Below are positions 8,530 through 20,285 of a DNA stretch of 64,000 nucleotides, piece by piece (position 1 is the first letter of the stretch; each line of letters begins with the position of its first letter). The stretch covers positions 13,918,082 to 13,982,081 of the forward strand of contig NC_067207.1 of assembly GCF_026262505.1 (NCBI RefSeq), given 5' to 3'. Under the pieces are notes generated by a model. That model ran no database searches, had not been told where the DNA came from, and was given only the letters and a program-made list of their open reading frames with translations. The position numbers and the translations under genes are program-made. Source of the DNA: Trichomonas vaginalis G3. Lineage: Eukaryota; Parabasalia; Trichomonadida; Trichomonadidae.

Positions 8530-9404
8530 TCAAGCTTGACTTTTTACAATTTGAACTTTGTTCGCGTAGATGTGAATTCTGAAAGAAGTATGAGGGTCTT
8601 GTATGACTTTGTACTTCTCCCATAGTTCATGTCTGTCAAACTTACCTGCCATGGACTCTTTCATAAGTTCCATGAAATCGTCTTCGGACAATCCAGGGAA
8701 AAGTATGATATCAGTAAGTATTCTTTTAACATCCTTACTTAAACTCTTTGCTGTCTGTACACAAATGACAACTGAGATGTTAAAGTGTCTGAGCTTCTTA
8801 AGAATTCGACACATATCTTGTTCTCTGTTCTTTAACAAAGGATGAGAAGCAAAGTCATCTAGATAAGAAGACATCTGTGAGGGTAAGTCTTCCAATCGTA
8901 AGATTGCAATTTCTTCGAAATGTATTCTATCTCTTTCTGTTTGTTTCTGAAGTGTTTCTTCTCTAATATTCTCTGCATTTCCTCATTTGGGTCTTTAAAC
9001 CTCGAATTGACATACTCATTTATAGCATTGTACTTCAAAACTCTTTTTGGTACTTCTTTATCCAATCCAACAACTCAGAGTCTTTTATACATACTAACTT
9101 AGACTTTTTTATAATATCTTTGAACGAATTTACGGTTTGGTCAAATTGACCAGAAGTACTACAAATGACTACTAACTCATAGAATGGGTTCTTCTCATCT
9201 AGTTCTTGTTGTTGTGCAGCCATTTTAAGATAAGTGAAAGTCTTGCCCGACCCAGGTGGTGCGATTAGACCTGTTATACCATTCTGAGCAAATAAGAACT
9301 TGTCATGTATGGGTTTTATCTGAGCATTTTCTAACTTCCTCTTGTTCTTGTTTAAAACATTCTCAAATTTTTTGTCAATGTCAGCAAACTTTTTTTTCTA
9401 ACAT
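8530..9404 (-). pseudogene. A32/HerA-FtsK type DNA packaging ATPase, element A
   Basis: Homologue of the better copies at 35616-36489 and 57067-57940. These show Walker A APPGSGKT near residue 45, Walker B CLLILDDFASHP and a sensor-like VVICVQTAKSL stretch. The ATPase is expected to pump the element genome into capsids. This copy is broken, with about three disruptions. It is divergently transcribed from the small gene at 9440, as in B and C. Confidence 0.8.
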
Positions 9405-9439
9405 ATTTTTAGAAAAATTAAAATTTTATCTTTTAGAAA

Positions 9440-9933
9440 ATGTCTAGCGATTTCGCTATCTATATTCGAGACAAGCTTTTCGACAGCAAAACATCTGTCG
9501 ACCATAAAATCTTACATAGTGTAAACAAGAAAGGGGAATTTGTTCTAAAGTTCTGTTTCTGGGAATATGACAAGAACCATAAAACATTAAGCAGAGCAGT
9601 CTTAAATTTGTCAATGACAGACTTGTTGACAGAGATGACGCCTCTTGGAGAGATGAAGTCCAACAAAACTTCTTAGAATGCAAAGAAGACACATGCACTG
9701 TTCTTGAAGATGAAATAGAAAACAGAATAGAAGAGCTATTAAAGGACAAAGAACTTTTACATAAATATGGTTGCGCCAAATTTGACATAACTCCACCAGA
9801 GAAGAAGAAGAAGAGAGAAAAGAAAGAAAAGAAAGTAGAAGAAAAGAAAGAAAAGAAAGTAGAAGAAAAGAAAGTAGAAGAAGAGAAGAAAGAACCTGAA
9901 CCAGTTCCAGAGAAAAAGAAATTTGACATGTAA
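9440..9933 (+). pseudogene. Conserved small Maverick protein (MSSDFAIYIRDKLF family), element A
   Basis: Homologue of the whole copy at 36524-36991. It has a globular N-terminal half and a Lys/Glu-repeat C-terminus (KKEKKVEEEKK-type) that is longer here than in B. Function unknown. It is always divergent from the packaging ATPase and convergent with the gene that follows, so it may be a packaging or core component. The copy looks broken, with about one disruption. Confidence 0.5.
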
Positions 9934-9948
9934 AATAAAATTTTATTT

Positions 9949-10368
9949 TTAGAACATTTCTGGGTCAATGTCAATGTTCTCTTCCTCTTTAGGAGCAAAC
10001 ACTGGCTTAGACTCTAAAATCTTTTTACCCAATTTACCTTGAACTTCAACTATCTTAGACTCATAATATTCATAGTCGTCTGCTTTCTTTGGTTCATAAG
10101 GTATAACAAGTTTGTATGCTTTGCCTTCTTTAAGGTTTGAAAACCTTCTGTCAAAACTTTCTTTGACTGCTAACAAACCTTCTATGTCTAAGTCTTCAAA
10201 TTTCGCACCATTTTTAGTCACAATAGCAAACTTAACTGGTTCGATGTTCCAAACTTTGCTGAATGAAGACTTTTCAAAATGGTAGAAGTAAACATTCAAA
10301 TATGTGAATGGGTCTAGTTCTTCTTTAAGTCCTGACATATATTTGTTGACTGAGATGAATTTCATCAT
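9949..10368 (-). CDS. Conserved Maverick protein, 139 aa (MMKFISVNKYMSGL family)
   Basis: Whole-looking frame of 139 residues. N-terminal aromatic-rich region (LNVYFYHFEKSSF), a central basic-acidic region, and an acidic C-terminal tail (APKEEENIDIDPEMF). Near-identical copies lie at 36988-37407 and 56147-56564. It lies just downstream of the helicase on the same strand, so it could be co-expressed with it. The size and acidic tail recall single-strand DNA-binding proteins, but no diagnostic motif supports this. Confidence 0.55.
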   Translation of the reverse strand: MMKFISVNKYMSGLKEELDPFTYLNVYFYHFEKSSFSKVWNIEPVKFAIVTKNGAKFEDLDIEGLLAVKESFDRRFSNLKEGKAYKLVIPYEPKKADDYEYYESKIVEVQGKLGKKILESKPVFAPKEEENIDIDPEMF

Positions 10369-10404
10369 CTTTTCTATCGGATAAAAAAATATTTTTTATA
10401 AAAT

Positions 10405-11638
10405 TTACTCAGAAAAATTTTTCTTTGTATATACGCCGTTCTGAACATCTAAAAGACTTTTGACATTTGCCAAGAATGTTCGTTTAGACGCTGCCATATA
10501 ACCATACTCTTGACAATACTGTTTATACGAGTCGTACAATGACCTTTCATCTAAACACTCAAAGTTAGTCTCATCTATAAACAGTTCATATACACTCTTG
10601 TTTGCTTCTAACAATGTTTGTCTTTCTTCGGTATGTGGAATTTGTCTTGGATTGAACTTTGAAATATCTAATGTCATGAAATATGAGAACAAGTGGTTGT
10701 AAAAGTTAGGTGTCAAAGTTTCTGCTAAGTCGTCAAAATATTCTGTATCTTGCATATGAGCTTCTGACGTTCTGACAACTACATATCTTCTGTCAGAACT
10801 TTCTAACTTCATCGGAACGGCGATTGTTTGAAACCATGATGAAATTTGCAAACATTTTCACAAACTCTTTGGTCTTATTTTCTTTCAACAACTCCAACTT
10901 TGTCTGTTATAAGACTCTTCAAAGCATCTGAGTTTAAAACCTTTGTTGTATCTATACTTTGAAGTTCGTTACATACTATAAGTTTCATATTCTCTATTGA
11001 AGAGTTAAATTTACCGCAGATGTTTTCTAAGTTTGTCATATTAGGGTTCGAATAGCCCTCTAACAGTTTGCACAAGATATCTGTAAAGAAAGTGTTCTTA
11101 CCTGTTCCTTGTTTTCCAATTATGATGAGAGCAGTTTCATTTTTAGCACTTGGATGTTGTAAGATGTTTGCAAACCAACATAAGATATACTCATAGACTC
11201 TTTCGTTTCCATTGCATATAATTTCTTTGACATGGTCTAACCAAGCTTCTATAACATTTTTCTTTCCATTCTACTTGTTCGTATTTATATCCAGTGAAGA
11301 TAGAATAGAAGTTTGGAGAAGGTGTATAGAACTTTATACCACGAACTGAAAAATCTTCTAACTTTGACAATAAGATATCCCAAGCATCTAACATCTTCAT
11401 ACCAACTTGTACGACTTTTATTTTCTTAAGTTTCTGTCTACATTCTTGTTCTGAACTATGGTTGCTCTTGGTTTGTTAAAGACAACATCCCATTCTTTCA
11501 TGACATAACATTCTGGGCAGAGTCGACATAAATGACTAAACGTTTCAAATTCTCGACTGCTTTGTTATAGTCTCTAAATGGACACATATTTCTGAACGCT
11601 TGGAAGTCATAAAAATCTGAAACGTCTATTCTGTACAT
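10405..11638 (-). pseudogene. Superfamily 3 (D5/NS1-like) helicase, element A
   Basis: Homologue of the copies at 37444-38676 and 54882-56110. Together they display Walker A GKQGTGKNTF, motif B LIVCNEL and motif C NFIMVSNNAVPM, then ESSDRRYVVV, as in the D5/DUF5906 SF3 helicases of phages, virophages and large DNA viruses. Predicted role: unwinding DNA during element replication. This copy is broken, with about four disruptions. It shares an AT-rich upstream box with many other genes here. Confidence 0.8.
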
Positions 11639-11667
11639 TTTTATAAAAATAAAAAAAAATATTTTTT
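11639..11667 (-). promoter_or_regulatory. AT-rich upstream box of helicase gene
   Basis: Minus-strand arrangement of A-run, tattttttt and ttttataaaa immediately before the helicase ATG, the same as at 1583-1611. It overlaps the end of the minor capsid gene, so the signal sits in the gap of a co-oriented pair. Confidence 0.45.
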
Positions 11668-12461
11668 TTATTCTTGACTTTGTTGTTCCATTTGTTGCAT
11701 TTGTTGTTCTTGAGCTATTTGTTGTTGAAGTTGTTCTTGTAATACAATACTTTCACCAGTTGCATCTTCCAATTCGAAACTTTCTGCCGTCATTGACAAA
11801 TACATAGGACATAAAAGTTTTACAGGAACAAAGTTTGCGTCAACTAAGGTTAAGTTTATGTTTGCTAAAGTGTTTGAGTTTACTAAAGCTGAAAACTCTG
11901 CATTCGAATGAACAATAGGCAAACCAGCAGAGAAAGTGTTGTTTATACGCATGAGTATCTTTTTGGTCATAGTAGTTTCTGTCGACATTCGAATAGCACT
12001 TTGAACCTAAGTTTGAAACAATAATAAAATAGGTGTACTTAAAGTCAATGGAACAGACAAACCTTGTATGACACCTTTTCCTGTTATAGGAAACTGTTGG
12101 TAGTAAAAACCAGATATAAGTTTTGTATTATAGCTCATATCGTTTATAGTAAACTCAGTCGGACATCCAAACATAATGAAACCTGCTCTAGTTGCAGCAC
12201 ATGTTACATCCGTCCTTAAAGTATTAAATAAGTCAACAAAAACCTGTTGGTGGTATATCTGAGTAAGTATCTTCAAAGAAGTATTTTTACCATTCACAAC
12301 AATAAAATCTTCTGGTGTCAAAGAGCAAAACAGGCTTTAGTCGTCATCGTGTTAAGGTCAGTTTACAATATCGTCCTTGAGGACTTGTAAGTTTGTTGTT
12401 ATAGAATTATATGACTCAGGGTTTTTAGTCGTAATAGTATAACCACTATGTCTTCTGCCAT
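11668..12461 (-). pseudogene. Minor capsid (penton-like) protein, element A
   Basis: Homologue of the whole copy at 38706-39512. The sequence is beta-rich with many Asn/Thr and a Gln-rich C-terminal tail. Size (about 268 aa) and position beside the major capsid and helicase genes fit the single-jelly-roll penton of Mavericks. The assignment rests on context and composition. The copy is broken, with about three disruptions. Confidence 0.6.
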
Positions 12462-12465
12462 TTAC

Positions 12466-13045
12466 TTAGCAAGTAAATTTTAATGAAATGTTGTGGTCGT
12501 CAAATATTTTTATGACGTCTGGGAAACTATATTTTAAGTTCAACGTTTCACCTCCTTTCATAACGTATATCTTGTCAATGACATTATTGAAACACCACAG
12601 CAAGCAATGTCGGGTTCTATTTCTTTGATGTTTATATCGTCTGCCTCTGTCAAAAGTTTCAATAGTTCTTCAAAATTTCATGAGGTGCGATGACATATGA
12701 GTTCACTTTTACAGGGTTGTGTTCGACCAAGTTTAACATTATACCCAAAGCTTGACAAATCTTCTCCTGAGTTTTAAGTTTGTCTTTAAGTTGTTGGTAG
12801 TCGTTTCGAATATCTGCAACAGAACTTAAGTCTCTGCTAACTTCAGGATATGTTGGTTGTTCTTTTACAGGAACTATTGTTATACCATCTTCGTCTTCGT
12901 ATGGTTTCCCCACTTCAACATCTCTTTCTTTGACATTGACAACAACACTTTGACTGTTTGTTTGAGTTGGTGAATTTAACTTCACATCTGCCACCGCCAT
13001 TAAACCTTTTGAAACACTTACGCTTCTATTTTTCGGAAATGACAT
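12466..13045 (-). pseudogene. Conserved Maverick protein (MSFPKNRSVSVSKGL family), element A
   Basis: Homologue of whole copies at 39759-40337 and 53207-53782 (about 192 aa). The N-terminus is basic and Ser-rich, the middle a helical segment (NDYQQLKDKLKTQEKICQAL), and the C-terminal domain Cys-containing (DIACCGVSYNVIDKIYV). It lies between the capsid genes, so an assembly role is likely but unproven. The start is at 13045 because the frame upstream is untranslated antisense of the next gene. About two disruptions. Confidence 0.5.
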
Positions 13046-13063
13046 TTTACTTAGAATAAAAAG

Positions 13064-13483
13064 ATGGACGTATTCGAGTATCTCTTCGAATTGAAGCAAA
13101 ACAAAGTTTACACACACAAACAATACAAGTTCATTGACAGAATAGTTCTTTACACAAACAATGGAAAATGTTATAGAATAGCAGTCTTTGCTGAACCAAA
13201 ATATTTTCATAAAGCAAAGAAAGTTGGTATAACTGAAATGGTGAAAGTTCTTGAAGCAGACAAAAATATAACAACAAAACTGACCGATATTTCTAAAGGT
13301 AAGTTTATAATACAATATTATGTCAAAACTGGCGTACTGTCAATATTTGACGGAGAGAAGTCAGTTCAAGAACAACTTACTGACCTGCTGCCAAAATCTG
13401 CTCGATGGAAGCTGTCGTTATGCCAATCTGAGGAGCCCCAGCAGGTTTCATCGAACGAATCTTCAAAAGAGCATCTTCCGTGA
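13064..13483 (+). CDS. Conserved 139-aa protein whose 3' end is antisense to the capsid gene
   Basis: Open frame MDVFEYLFELKQNKVYTHKQ, whole. The C-terminal about 35 codons (107 bp) run antisense over the 3' end of the major capsid gene at 13377-14978. Copies lie at 40356-40775 and 52820-53188. A globular alpha/beta composition is seen; no family is recognised. It starts 18 bp from the divergent 12466-13045 gene, so one short spacer must serve both starts. Confidence 0.5.
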   Translation: MDVFEYLFELKQNKVYTHKQYKFIDRIVLYTNNGKCYRIAVFAEPKYFHKAKKVGITEMVKVLEADKNITTKLTDISKGKFIIQYYVKTGVLSIFDGEKSVQEQLTDLLPKSARWKLSLCQSEEPQQVSSNESSKEHLP

Positions 13484-14978
13484 AAAGTGCTATTGGTTTT
13501 GTAAACTTCTTTGCTTTCAATTCATCTGGACCGTCTCTGTCACCAGTATATTGTATTTGAACTGTACCAACAGTTGAAATACCACCCATAAAGTCTTCTG
13601 AGTCAGCAAATGGAATGCCAAGCCAAAAGTTTGAACGGTCTCCATTTGTATATTGAGTTTTTTGACCTCCTGTATGAGTCCATACTTTCACATATGGCAT
13701 AATAGAACTTTGCATTTCAGGGTTAATGGTTGTTGTGAAGTTGTTGTTAAAGTTCATAGCATCTAATGTCAAGTTGTATGACCTCATATCCTCAACTGTA
13801 GAATATTCTTCTCTTGGATAATATTTGCCATCTATGTTTATATGATATTTAATACCGGGTTGTAGAAACAAGAATAGTCATTTATAGTTCGTCTGAACAG
13901 TACAAACATAGTATCTGCATGTTTCATTGCAGTTGTTAAGCAATATCTGTTCTTGCACCTGGGTCAGCACTTTGGTTTCCAACTTCACCTGCAAAGTCTT
14001 TGACAGATATTTGGTGTATAGGGAACATAAGTGGAACTGCAATATATTTGGCAGCTAAAGCATTTGAAATATCTGGGTCCAACATATAGACTGCAAGTCT
14101 GCTTTCTATTCTCTTGCATTCAAATTTTTCGCATGTGAACTTAACTGGGTCCCAAGCATTCCAGCAGCATTGAAATAATAGTTTACTTCAGTGTTGAGGT
14201 TTGAGAAACCAAAGTCTAAGTCAACTTTGTCTTTGCAAAAGTCGGCGAATGACGTTTTATTTGTTCCCACTACTTCTGTAAGAGTGAATGGGTCTTGTGT
14301 TGGTGCAATGACTAAGTTATTTTTGCTTGGAGTAAGTTCGATAGAAATTTTTCCTGCCCAGTTTGGCAAGTATCTTAAAAACCTGAAGATGAGGAAAGAT
14401 GACAAAGGAACTCTAAGTTTCAGTTTTACTTTGGTTACTGCTGCTGCAGTTTGTCCAGAAAGGTTAACATAAACTCCTGGAACGTTAGGGTCAAGTCTTC
14501 TTATTTTCTCAATAGTTGCATACTGGTCTGTTTGTTCTCTAGCTTGTGGTTGTACTGAGTTTCTCAAAGCGAACCATTCATAGTTTGCCCATGTTACTGT
14601 TTGAACTAAGTCAGAGTTAGAATATATCTTATATCCCATGAAAACTTCTGGAGCATATTGGTATCCGACATAGAAAATTCCATTGCAACCTTTCTTGTCA
14701 GACAACTTGGCAGAAGGTTTTATTTCAATGTCTTGTTCCACGTATAAGAAAGTTGTCAATAGAAATTATATGAAACCTGTCGCAAGCAATATCTACTGTT
14801 GTTGAAGAACCTTCTCCAAACTCACCTACGTTTCCATAAGAAACAGCAGTTGTATATTCGTAAGTTCCAGGAACTATTTCTGACCTTCTAATGGCATTGT
14901 CGCATTCGTTATACCATTCGGAAACATTTCCATTCATGCATCCAAAACTGTTGGCGTTATATTCTGAGCGGCGTACAT
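13377..14978 (-). pseudogene. Major capsid protein (double jelly roll), element A
   Basis: Homologue of the copies at 40669-42272 and 51269-52875 (about 535 aa). Hallmarks are a beta-rich body, VPLSSFLIFRFLRYLPNWAG, VPLMFPIHQISVKDFAGEV and a C-terminal QYTGDRDGPDELKAKKFTKP region, with size and location as for Maverick hexon-like capsid proteins. It would form the icosahedral shell. Broken, about three disruptions. Identification is from size, composition and context. Confidence 0.75.
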
Positions 14979-15045
14979 TTCATATGAGTAAAAATATAGA
15001 ATAGTTGGATTTATATGTCATAATAGAACCCACGTGGACCAAGCT

Positions 15046-16308
15046 TTACTTTCTTCCTGACTGAGTTTTTAACTCTTCTTTTTCCTTCATTGCCCTCTGC
15101 TTGAAGTTGTTGCATCTTTGCATTATGTTCATCTAGTATGTTGCAAATTTCCCATGTCCTTTTTGCCTTTGGCTCTGGTCGCCCATCTCAGGTAACCTAT
15201 ATCCTAGAAAGAGTTTGTCATAGTTTGTATTTGAGTCTTCGCGTATTGTTTGCATGACTCTTTCCTGAGTTTCCGGTTCAAGCTCTTCAAACAGTGCCTG
15301 TCCATATGGAATATGCTCGTTTCCAAATATATGTTTTTGTAGCCATTCTGGTTTTCTTTCCATGTTACCAACTATATCTTTTGTGAATGGGAAAGCTTTT
15401 ACCCAATCTTTCAGTCTTGCGTCGTTTATTTCTGTAGTTGGTTTTATTTTGTCAAGGAACATGTTTTTCAATACTAACATTTCATTTGGTACTGTCCATT
15501 TGAGTTTTCTTAAATATTCATCCCTTCTCGTTTCATTGTCTGCAAAGTAAGTTTTTATGACATTTTGTAAACTTTCGTTTGCAAGGTCATGTACAATAGG
15601 TTCTCTTCCTTCTCCTCCCTAACTTTCTTTCTAAACTCTTCACCAAATATACCATCTCTATGGTTCTGTGTAGTTCTTTGAGATAAATGTTCTAGAACGT
15701 CAGGTGTTATATTTCCATCAGCCATGTTCATTTCATACTGGTCCAAAATATCTGCATGTTTCATATCTTTCAATGGCATTAAAGCCGCGCTGAAAATACC
15801 AGCTATATCTGGTTCACCATTCACTTCCATTGCGTCTACAACTTCTTGGAATTGAGGTTGTAAGTTTATGAACCACCTATCCGGATTAGCTTTATGACCC
15901 CATCTCATTGTAGTTCCATCGTCTGCAGAAACAAAAGTAGGTTTGTTTCCATCTTGGTTAGGTTCTGAATGAACTTTAAACAATGTTTCATTTCTATATG
16001 TTTTTTGAAATTTAACCTTTTATTTTCACCGAGTTCATCCGAAGATTGAACGTTAAATGCTCGTAAGTAAAAAGGGTTGTTGTATTTGTGTACATTTTTT
16101 TCAGTACTTCCATTCTATGCTGAATATTTTCATCTGATGTTGGAGTCTTTTGTATGTCGGCAAACATTTTTCGATATTCTTCTACTATGTCAGCCGAATT
16201 TTTTTTAGACTCTTGGAAATATTCCATATTCTCCGCATACTCTTGTTGAGGGTCAAGATTTTTCGGCTGTTCCAAATCTTCATCTAGTTCTGTGAAGTTA
16301 GTTTCCAA
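15046..16308 (-). pseudogene. Conserved structural-region protein (449-aa family), element A
   Basis: Homologue of the whole-looking frame at 49853-51202. It overlaps the end of the basic coiled-coil gene by about 25 bp and is co-oriented with it and with the capsid gene. No family recognised. The acidic helical N-terminus and Ser/Lys-rich C-terminus suggest an internal or scaffold protein. The copy is broken, with about three disruptions. Element B has no gene of this type in the interval. Confidence 0.5.
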
Positions 16309-18231
16309 AGGAGGACTTGTTCGTTTCCTTCAGGCTCTTCTAGCTGTTGTTGCTGAACTATTTCTTCCATGTCTGGTTGTATCTGAACTTCTTCCTGTGG
16401 AGTTTCTTGTACCTCATCTGCTGGCATTTCATATATTCCGAGACCGTTTTTAACAATTTCCCTATCTACGTCATCCGCATTCATAAGCTTTTGTTCTTTC
16501 GTTCCGTCTCTATTTTTTACGCGTTTCATGACGAAAGTTGAATTGTCATTTAGCTCTGACATCAAATATCTCGGAGTAAATTCATCCATGTCATTTGGAT
16601 GATATGCTATTAAATCATATCCCTTAGCGAGCTTGTATTTTCCAGGTTTGAGATTATATCCGTTTTGGTGCTGAGCCATAAAGCTAAATAGGTTCGGGTC
16701 AGTATTTCCATCCTTGAACTTTCTAATAGCTTCTTTATATCTGTCACTAAAGTCAACAGTATCTGGGAAACCACACTCTTCTTTAAGCATTTTTAAGAAT
16801 TCTTGGTTTCCTTGTTCTCTACTTCTTTTATGTCCTTGCTCTGTTTGTGGTTGTTGTTGTGCAGGGTTTTGAACTGTTGGTTGTGGTGCAGTGTTTTGAA
16901 CTGTTGGTTGTTGTGTTGGTTGTTGTGTTGGTTTTGGTGCATGCCTGTGTCTGTGTCCATGTGACGATGTAAATGTTTTAGGTAGTCCTGGTGCAGGTGC
17001 TTCTCTTGGAGGGTTTGGTGGTATATAAGTTCCACTAGCTAGTATATAAGTTCCACCAGCTGGTATATAAGTTCCACCAGCTGGCACATATGTTCCATCT
17101 GCAGCATAATGTCCTACCTGACTTTTCGTTCTTAAGAAAGCATTTACTAGGTCTGTTTTGGTCTGTTGTAACTCTTTTTCTTGACTTTCCACAACAGTTG
17201 CTCTAACGGCGTCATAGGCACTTTGAACTGCCTGTCTCGTTGCTGCATCTGTTATTTTCGTCATATTTTGTGCTACTTCTCTTAACTCGTTGTCGAAACC
17301 TTCAGACTTCAGTTTCTTTCCAGATGAGAAGTCGTTCACTTGTTTCACCTTACTATGAAGAGCTTCGAAGGCGTTCTTAAAGTCAGCATTCATTAAAGCT
17401 TCATTTGAACTGTCTTCATCCGCTTGTATTTTTGTCCTTATTGACCCTATAGTTGGGCTGCTTTAGCGTTGGCTTGGGCATCTAACCAGTCATTGTTGCT
17501 TTTATATATTCTGCGCTTTTCATTGCCTTTTGCATGCTGCGTCGTTATTTTTACTTTCTTGTGCTAAGTTTTCATACTGTACGGTTTGGTTTTGCAACTG
17601 TAAAAGTTTTTCTGCCTTTACATTTGCTTCAACTTCTTTTTTATACTCATCGCTATCCATATATGTCTTCAGGGCTTTTTGTTTTATCTCTTCATCTTTC
17701 AGTATTTATATTGAGTAGTATGGTTTTTCAAATTTATACATCTTGTTCCATTTTTGCTACTTCTGCTGCTTTTTCTGACACTTTTTTCGCATATTCCTCT
17801 GTACTTAGTTCTTTCAGTTGTTCTTCTTTCTTCTTTTTCTCTACGTTTAACTCATTGAGTTTCTTTGTGTGTCTGTCATATTCTAGTTTCTTTTCGTTTT
17901 CACTTATTTGTTCTGTATGTCTATGTTTGACTTTTTGACATCTGTTATTTGATTTTTGAGTGAACTCAAATTCATTTGACTTTGAGGGTTATAGCTGTTC
18001 CGTCTGCAGCTCCACCATAGCCTGCCATTTTCGCTAAAAGTGCCGCTCTTAAACCTCCACTCTGTGCACCAAAACTCGGTTTAAAAGCATAGGATTGCTT
18101 GACATTTGTTGCAACATAGTGGGGTCATTCATCATTTGTTGTTGCAACTGTTGTTGTGGTGTTAGTTTTACTATTGGATGTTTCAATGCTCTCTTCCTCT
18201 TACGTATATTCTTACGTAGCTTACGTGGCAT
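16284..18231 (-). pseudogene. Basic coiled-coil core-like protein, element A
   Basis: Homologue of 47906-49877. It starts with a highly basic MPRKLRKNIRKRKRALKHPI (protamine/adenovirus-core-like), then a Gln/Met-rich segment, a long coiled coil of Lys/Glu heptads, a Tyr/Gly/Pro repeat unit (GTYVPAGGTYIPAGG) and a His/Gln/Pro-rich stretch. The basic head suggests DNA condensation and the coiled coil suggests assembly. The copy is broken, with about four disruptions. It is the outermost backbone gene on this side of the element. Confidence 0.55.
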
Positions 18232-18690
18232 TTTAAGTGAAGTTAAAAAGCGGTTTTGACAGATGTTTATATGACACTTTTTGTTCAGCACAAAAAACTA
18301 CTCGGTCAAAGTGTTGTCAGTTTTGTAAAATAACCGTCCTATCTCATTCTATAAGGGGAAAGGCTTCTCAAAGTATACTTCCTTGGAACGCCTAACTTTT
18401 CCTGTAGCGACGATAGACCTTACTTGTCCGGACAAAGTTACTATTTTGAGTGCTCTACAAAAAAGTCAACGGCGACGACTCTCAAAAACCGTTGTGTAAA
18501 AAGTTTTACCGTTGGACAAAAAAGTTTATATAGAAAACAAAAAACGTTTATAGTTCATTCAATATTTGAGATGGAACGGTTTGCCAACGGTAACTATTAA
18601 ATAAAATAAAAAAATAGAGGGGGTCTCCGTTGGTAAAAACCGTTTATTTTAAACTTTTCTATGAGTAGTCCGAAAAAAACAGTTTATTTT
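18232..18690. repeat. Inner terminal-repeat segment of element A and flanking AT-rich DNA
   Basis: Bases about 18310-18480 are the reverse complement of 21190-21385 in element B's left end (matching ccggacaagt, the aacgccc-type and the aagtatacttt stretches). In B this segment directly joins the outer terminus. Here about 1.7 kb with an extra gene lies between. From 18485 to 18690 there is AT-rich DNA with several ccgttgg/aacgg strings and no gene I can see. Confidence 0.7.
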
Positions 18691-18696
18691 TCATAA
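18691..18696 (+). promoter_or_regulatory. Candidate T. vaginalis-type initiator TCATAA
   Basis: TCATAA matches the trichomonad initiator consensus TCAYWW and overlaps the ATG at 18696. Very short 5' leaders are usual in T. vaginalis. A six-base match can arise by chance; placement at a start codon is the support. Confidence 0.35.
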
Positions 18697-20197
18697 TGGA
18701 AGGAAGAAAAAGTGTCGCAAACAATTCGTCGACTACCTCTGCAGTTAAAGTTCCTACAACTTATGTCTCACCATTCTCAAAACCCTTACAACCTCCTATA
18801 ATACCAAAGCAACTTCCTCATACAATTGCAAACAATTCGTCGACTACCTCTGCAGTTAAAGTTCCTACAACTTATGTCTCACCATTCTCAAAACCCTTAC
18901 AACCTCCTATAATACCAAAGCAACTTCCTCATACAATTGCAAACAAATTGTCGACTACCTCTGCAGTTAAAGTTCCTACAACTTATGTCTCACCATTCTC
19001 AAAACCCTTACGACCTCCTATAATACCAAAGCAACTTCCTCATACAATTGCAAACAAATTGTCCAACAATTTGAGTTCTTCTTCTCAAAACACAACAGAT
19101 ACAGTTGTCCAAACAGCACCAGAACAAGTTTCACATAGTTCTACAATTGCAAACAAATTGTCCAACAATTTGAGTTCTTCTTCTCAAAACACAACAGATA
19201 CAGTTGTCCAAACAGCACCAGAACAAGTTTCACATAGTTCTACAATTCAAGACAAATTGTCCAACAATTTGAGTTCTTCTTCTTCTCAAAACACAACAGA
19301 AACATCTGAAACAGATTTACAACCAGCACCAGAACAAGTTTCACATAGTTCTACAAGTATGTTAACAAGAGCACAATTTCAAGATTTAATTTCTCTTGAA
19401 CAATATTCGAGTAACGAAACACAAAGCGACGACTGTAACCTCTCGCTACCCGAATCCATTCAAAGAAAATACGCCATGAAAAGACTGAAATTGTTGTATA
19501 AACTTCTTAACAATTGGGGAGTCGAAGACAACTCAGATTATAGTGAAATGTTTAACAAAGTCATAGAATCTGTTAAACCAATTGAAAACGACATAAAAAA
19601 TCCCGGTGTTCTTGTAGACCTTTTCGCCTCAAAATTACCAGTTACAACCAATCTAATAGCAACACAAGCTATAGAGCAATTTATTTTATGTTTTCCCAAG
19701 CAATATAGACAACACCTGAGGGAAACAAGAATAGGAAAATTTCAATTGGTGTATCCTACAACATACAACTATTACGAAGAAGCAAATGAATATGGAGAAC
19801 TCTCATTCCATTTCACACTTTCAGTTCCTGAGGAGAAGAAAAAGCAATCTATCATGTACAATCTCTTGCAGGATGTGAAGGAAAACCTCACATCATAACT
19901 ACTGTTGCAATTGACAAACCTGCAAGAGTCGAAGACGATGTTTTGTTCGCGTCCATTGCTGGTTTTGGCATGGGAGAACCAATTCCAATTTCCCATTTCA
20001 CAGAATACTCAGCACAACATTTTCAAAATGTAGAATTCGTGTTCTACGACCATCAAAAGTTCCTGCTAACAAAACCAAAGAAACAATTTGTCTCAATATT
20101 TGTTGCTGGTCATGTGGCTGACAAAGAGCCATCAGATACTGACTATGAAGAAGAGGAGGAAGAAGAAAACGATAGCGATGTCGTTCTTATCGAATAA
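18696..20197 (+). pseudogene. Ser/Thr/Pro repeat protein inside the terminal arm of element A
   Basis: The product has two successive tandem repeat families: about three units of roughly 40 residues containing STTSAVKVPTTYVSPFSKPL, then about three units of roughly 37 residues containing KLSNNLSSSSQNTT and APEQVSHSST. A unique, helix-containing region with many Tyr/Phe follows, and the tail ends in an acidic Glu/Asp run. The nucleotide repeats are nearly identical, so the expansion is recent. The gene looks broken, with about one disruption. No copy is seen in B or C, and its place between inner and outer terminal repeat suggests late capture. The family is not recognised. A surface or attachment role is a guess from composition. 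Confidence 0.5.
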
Positions 20198-20229
20198 AAA
20201 CTTTAATTTTTTACTATATAATTTTTTAG

Positions 20230-20285
20230 TTCTCCTCTAGGTTTTTTAGGGGCTAGAAGGGGCGCAGCCCCTGGAAGCCCCACTA

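Noticed and set aside
9456-9998. Serine/phenylalanine-rich frames antisense to Lys/Glu-rich genes (also 17534-17938, 36544-36966, 48187-48675)
   Set aside because: Composition is exactly the complement of Lys/Glu codons in conserved genes on the other strand.
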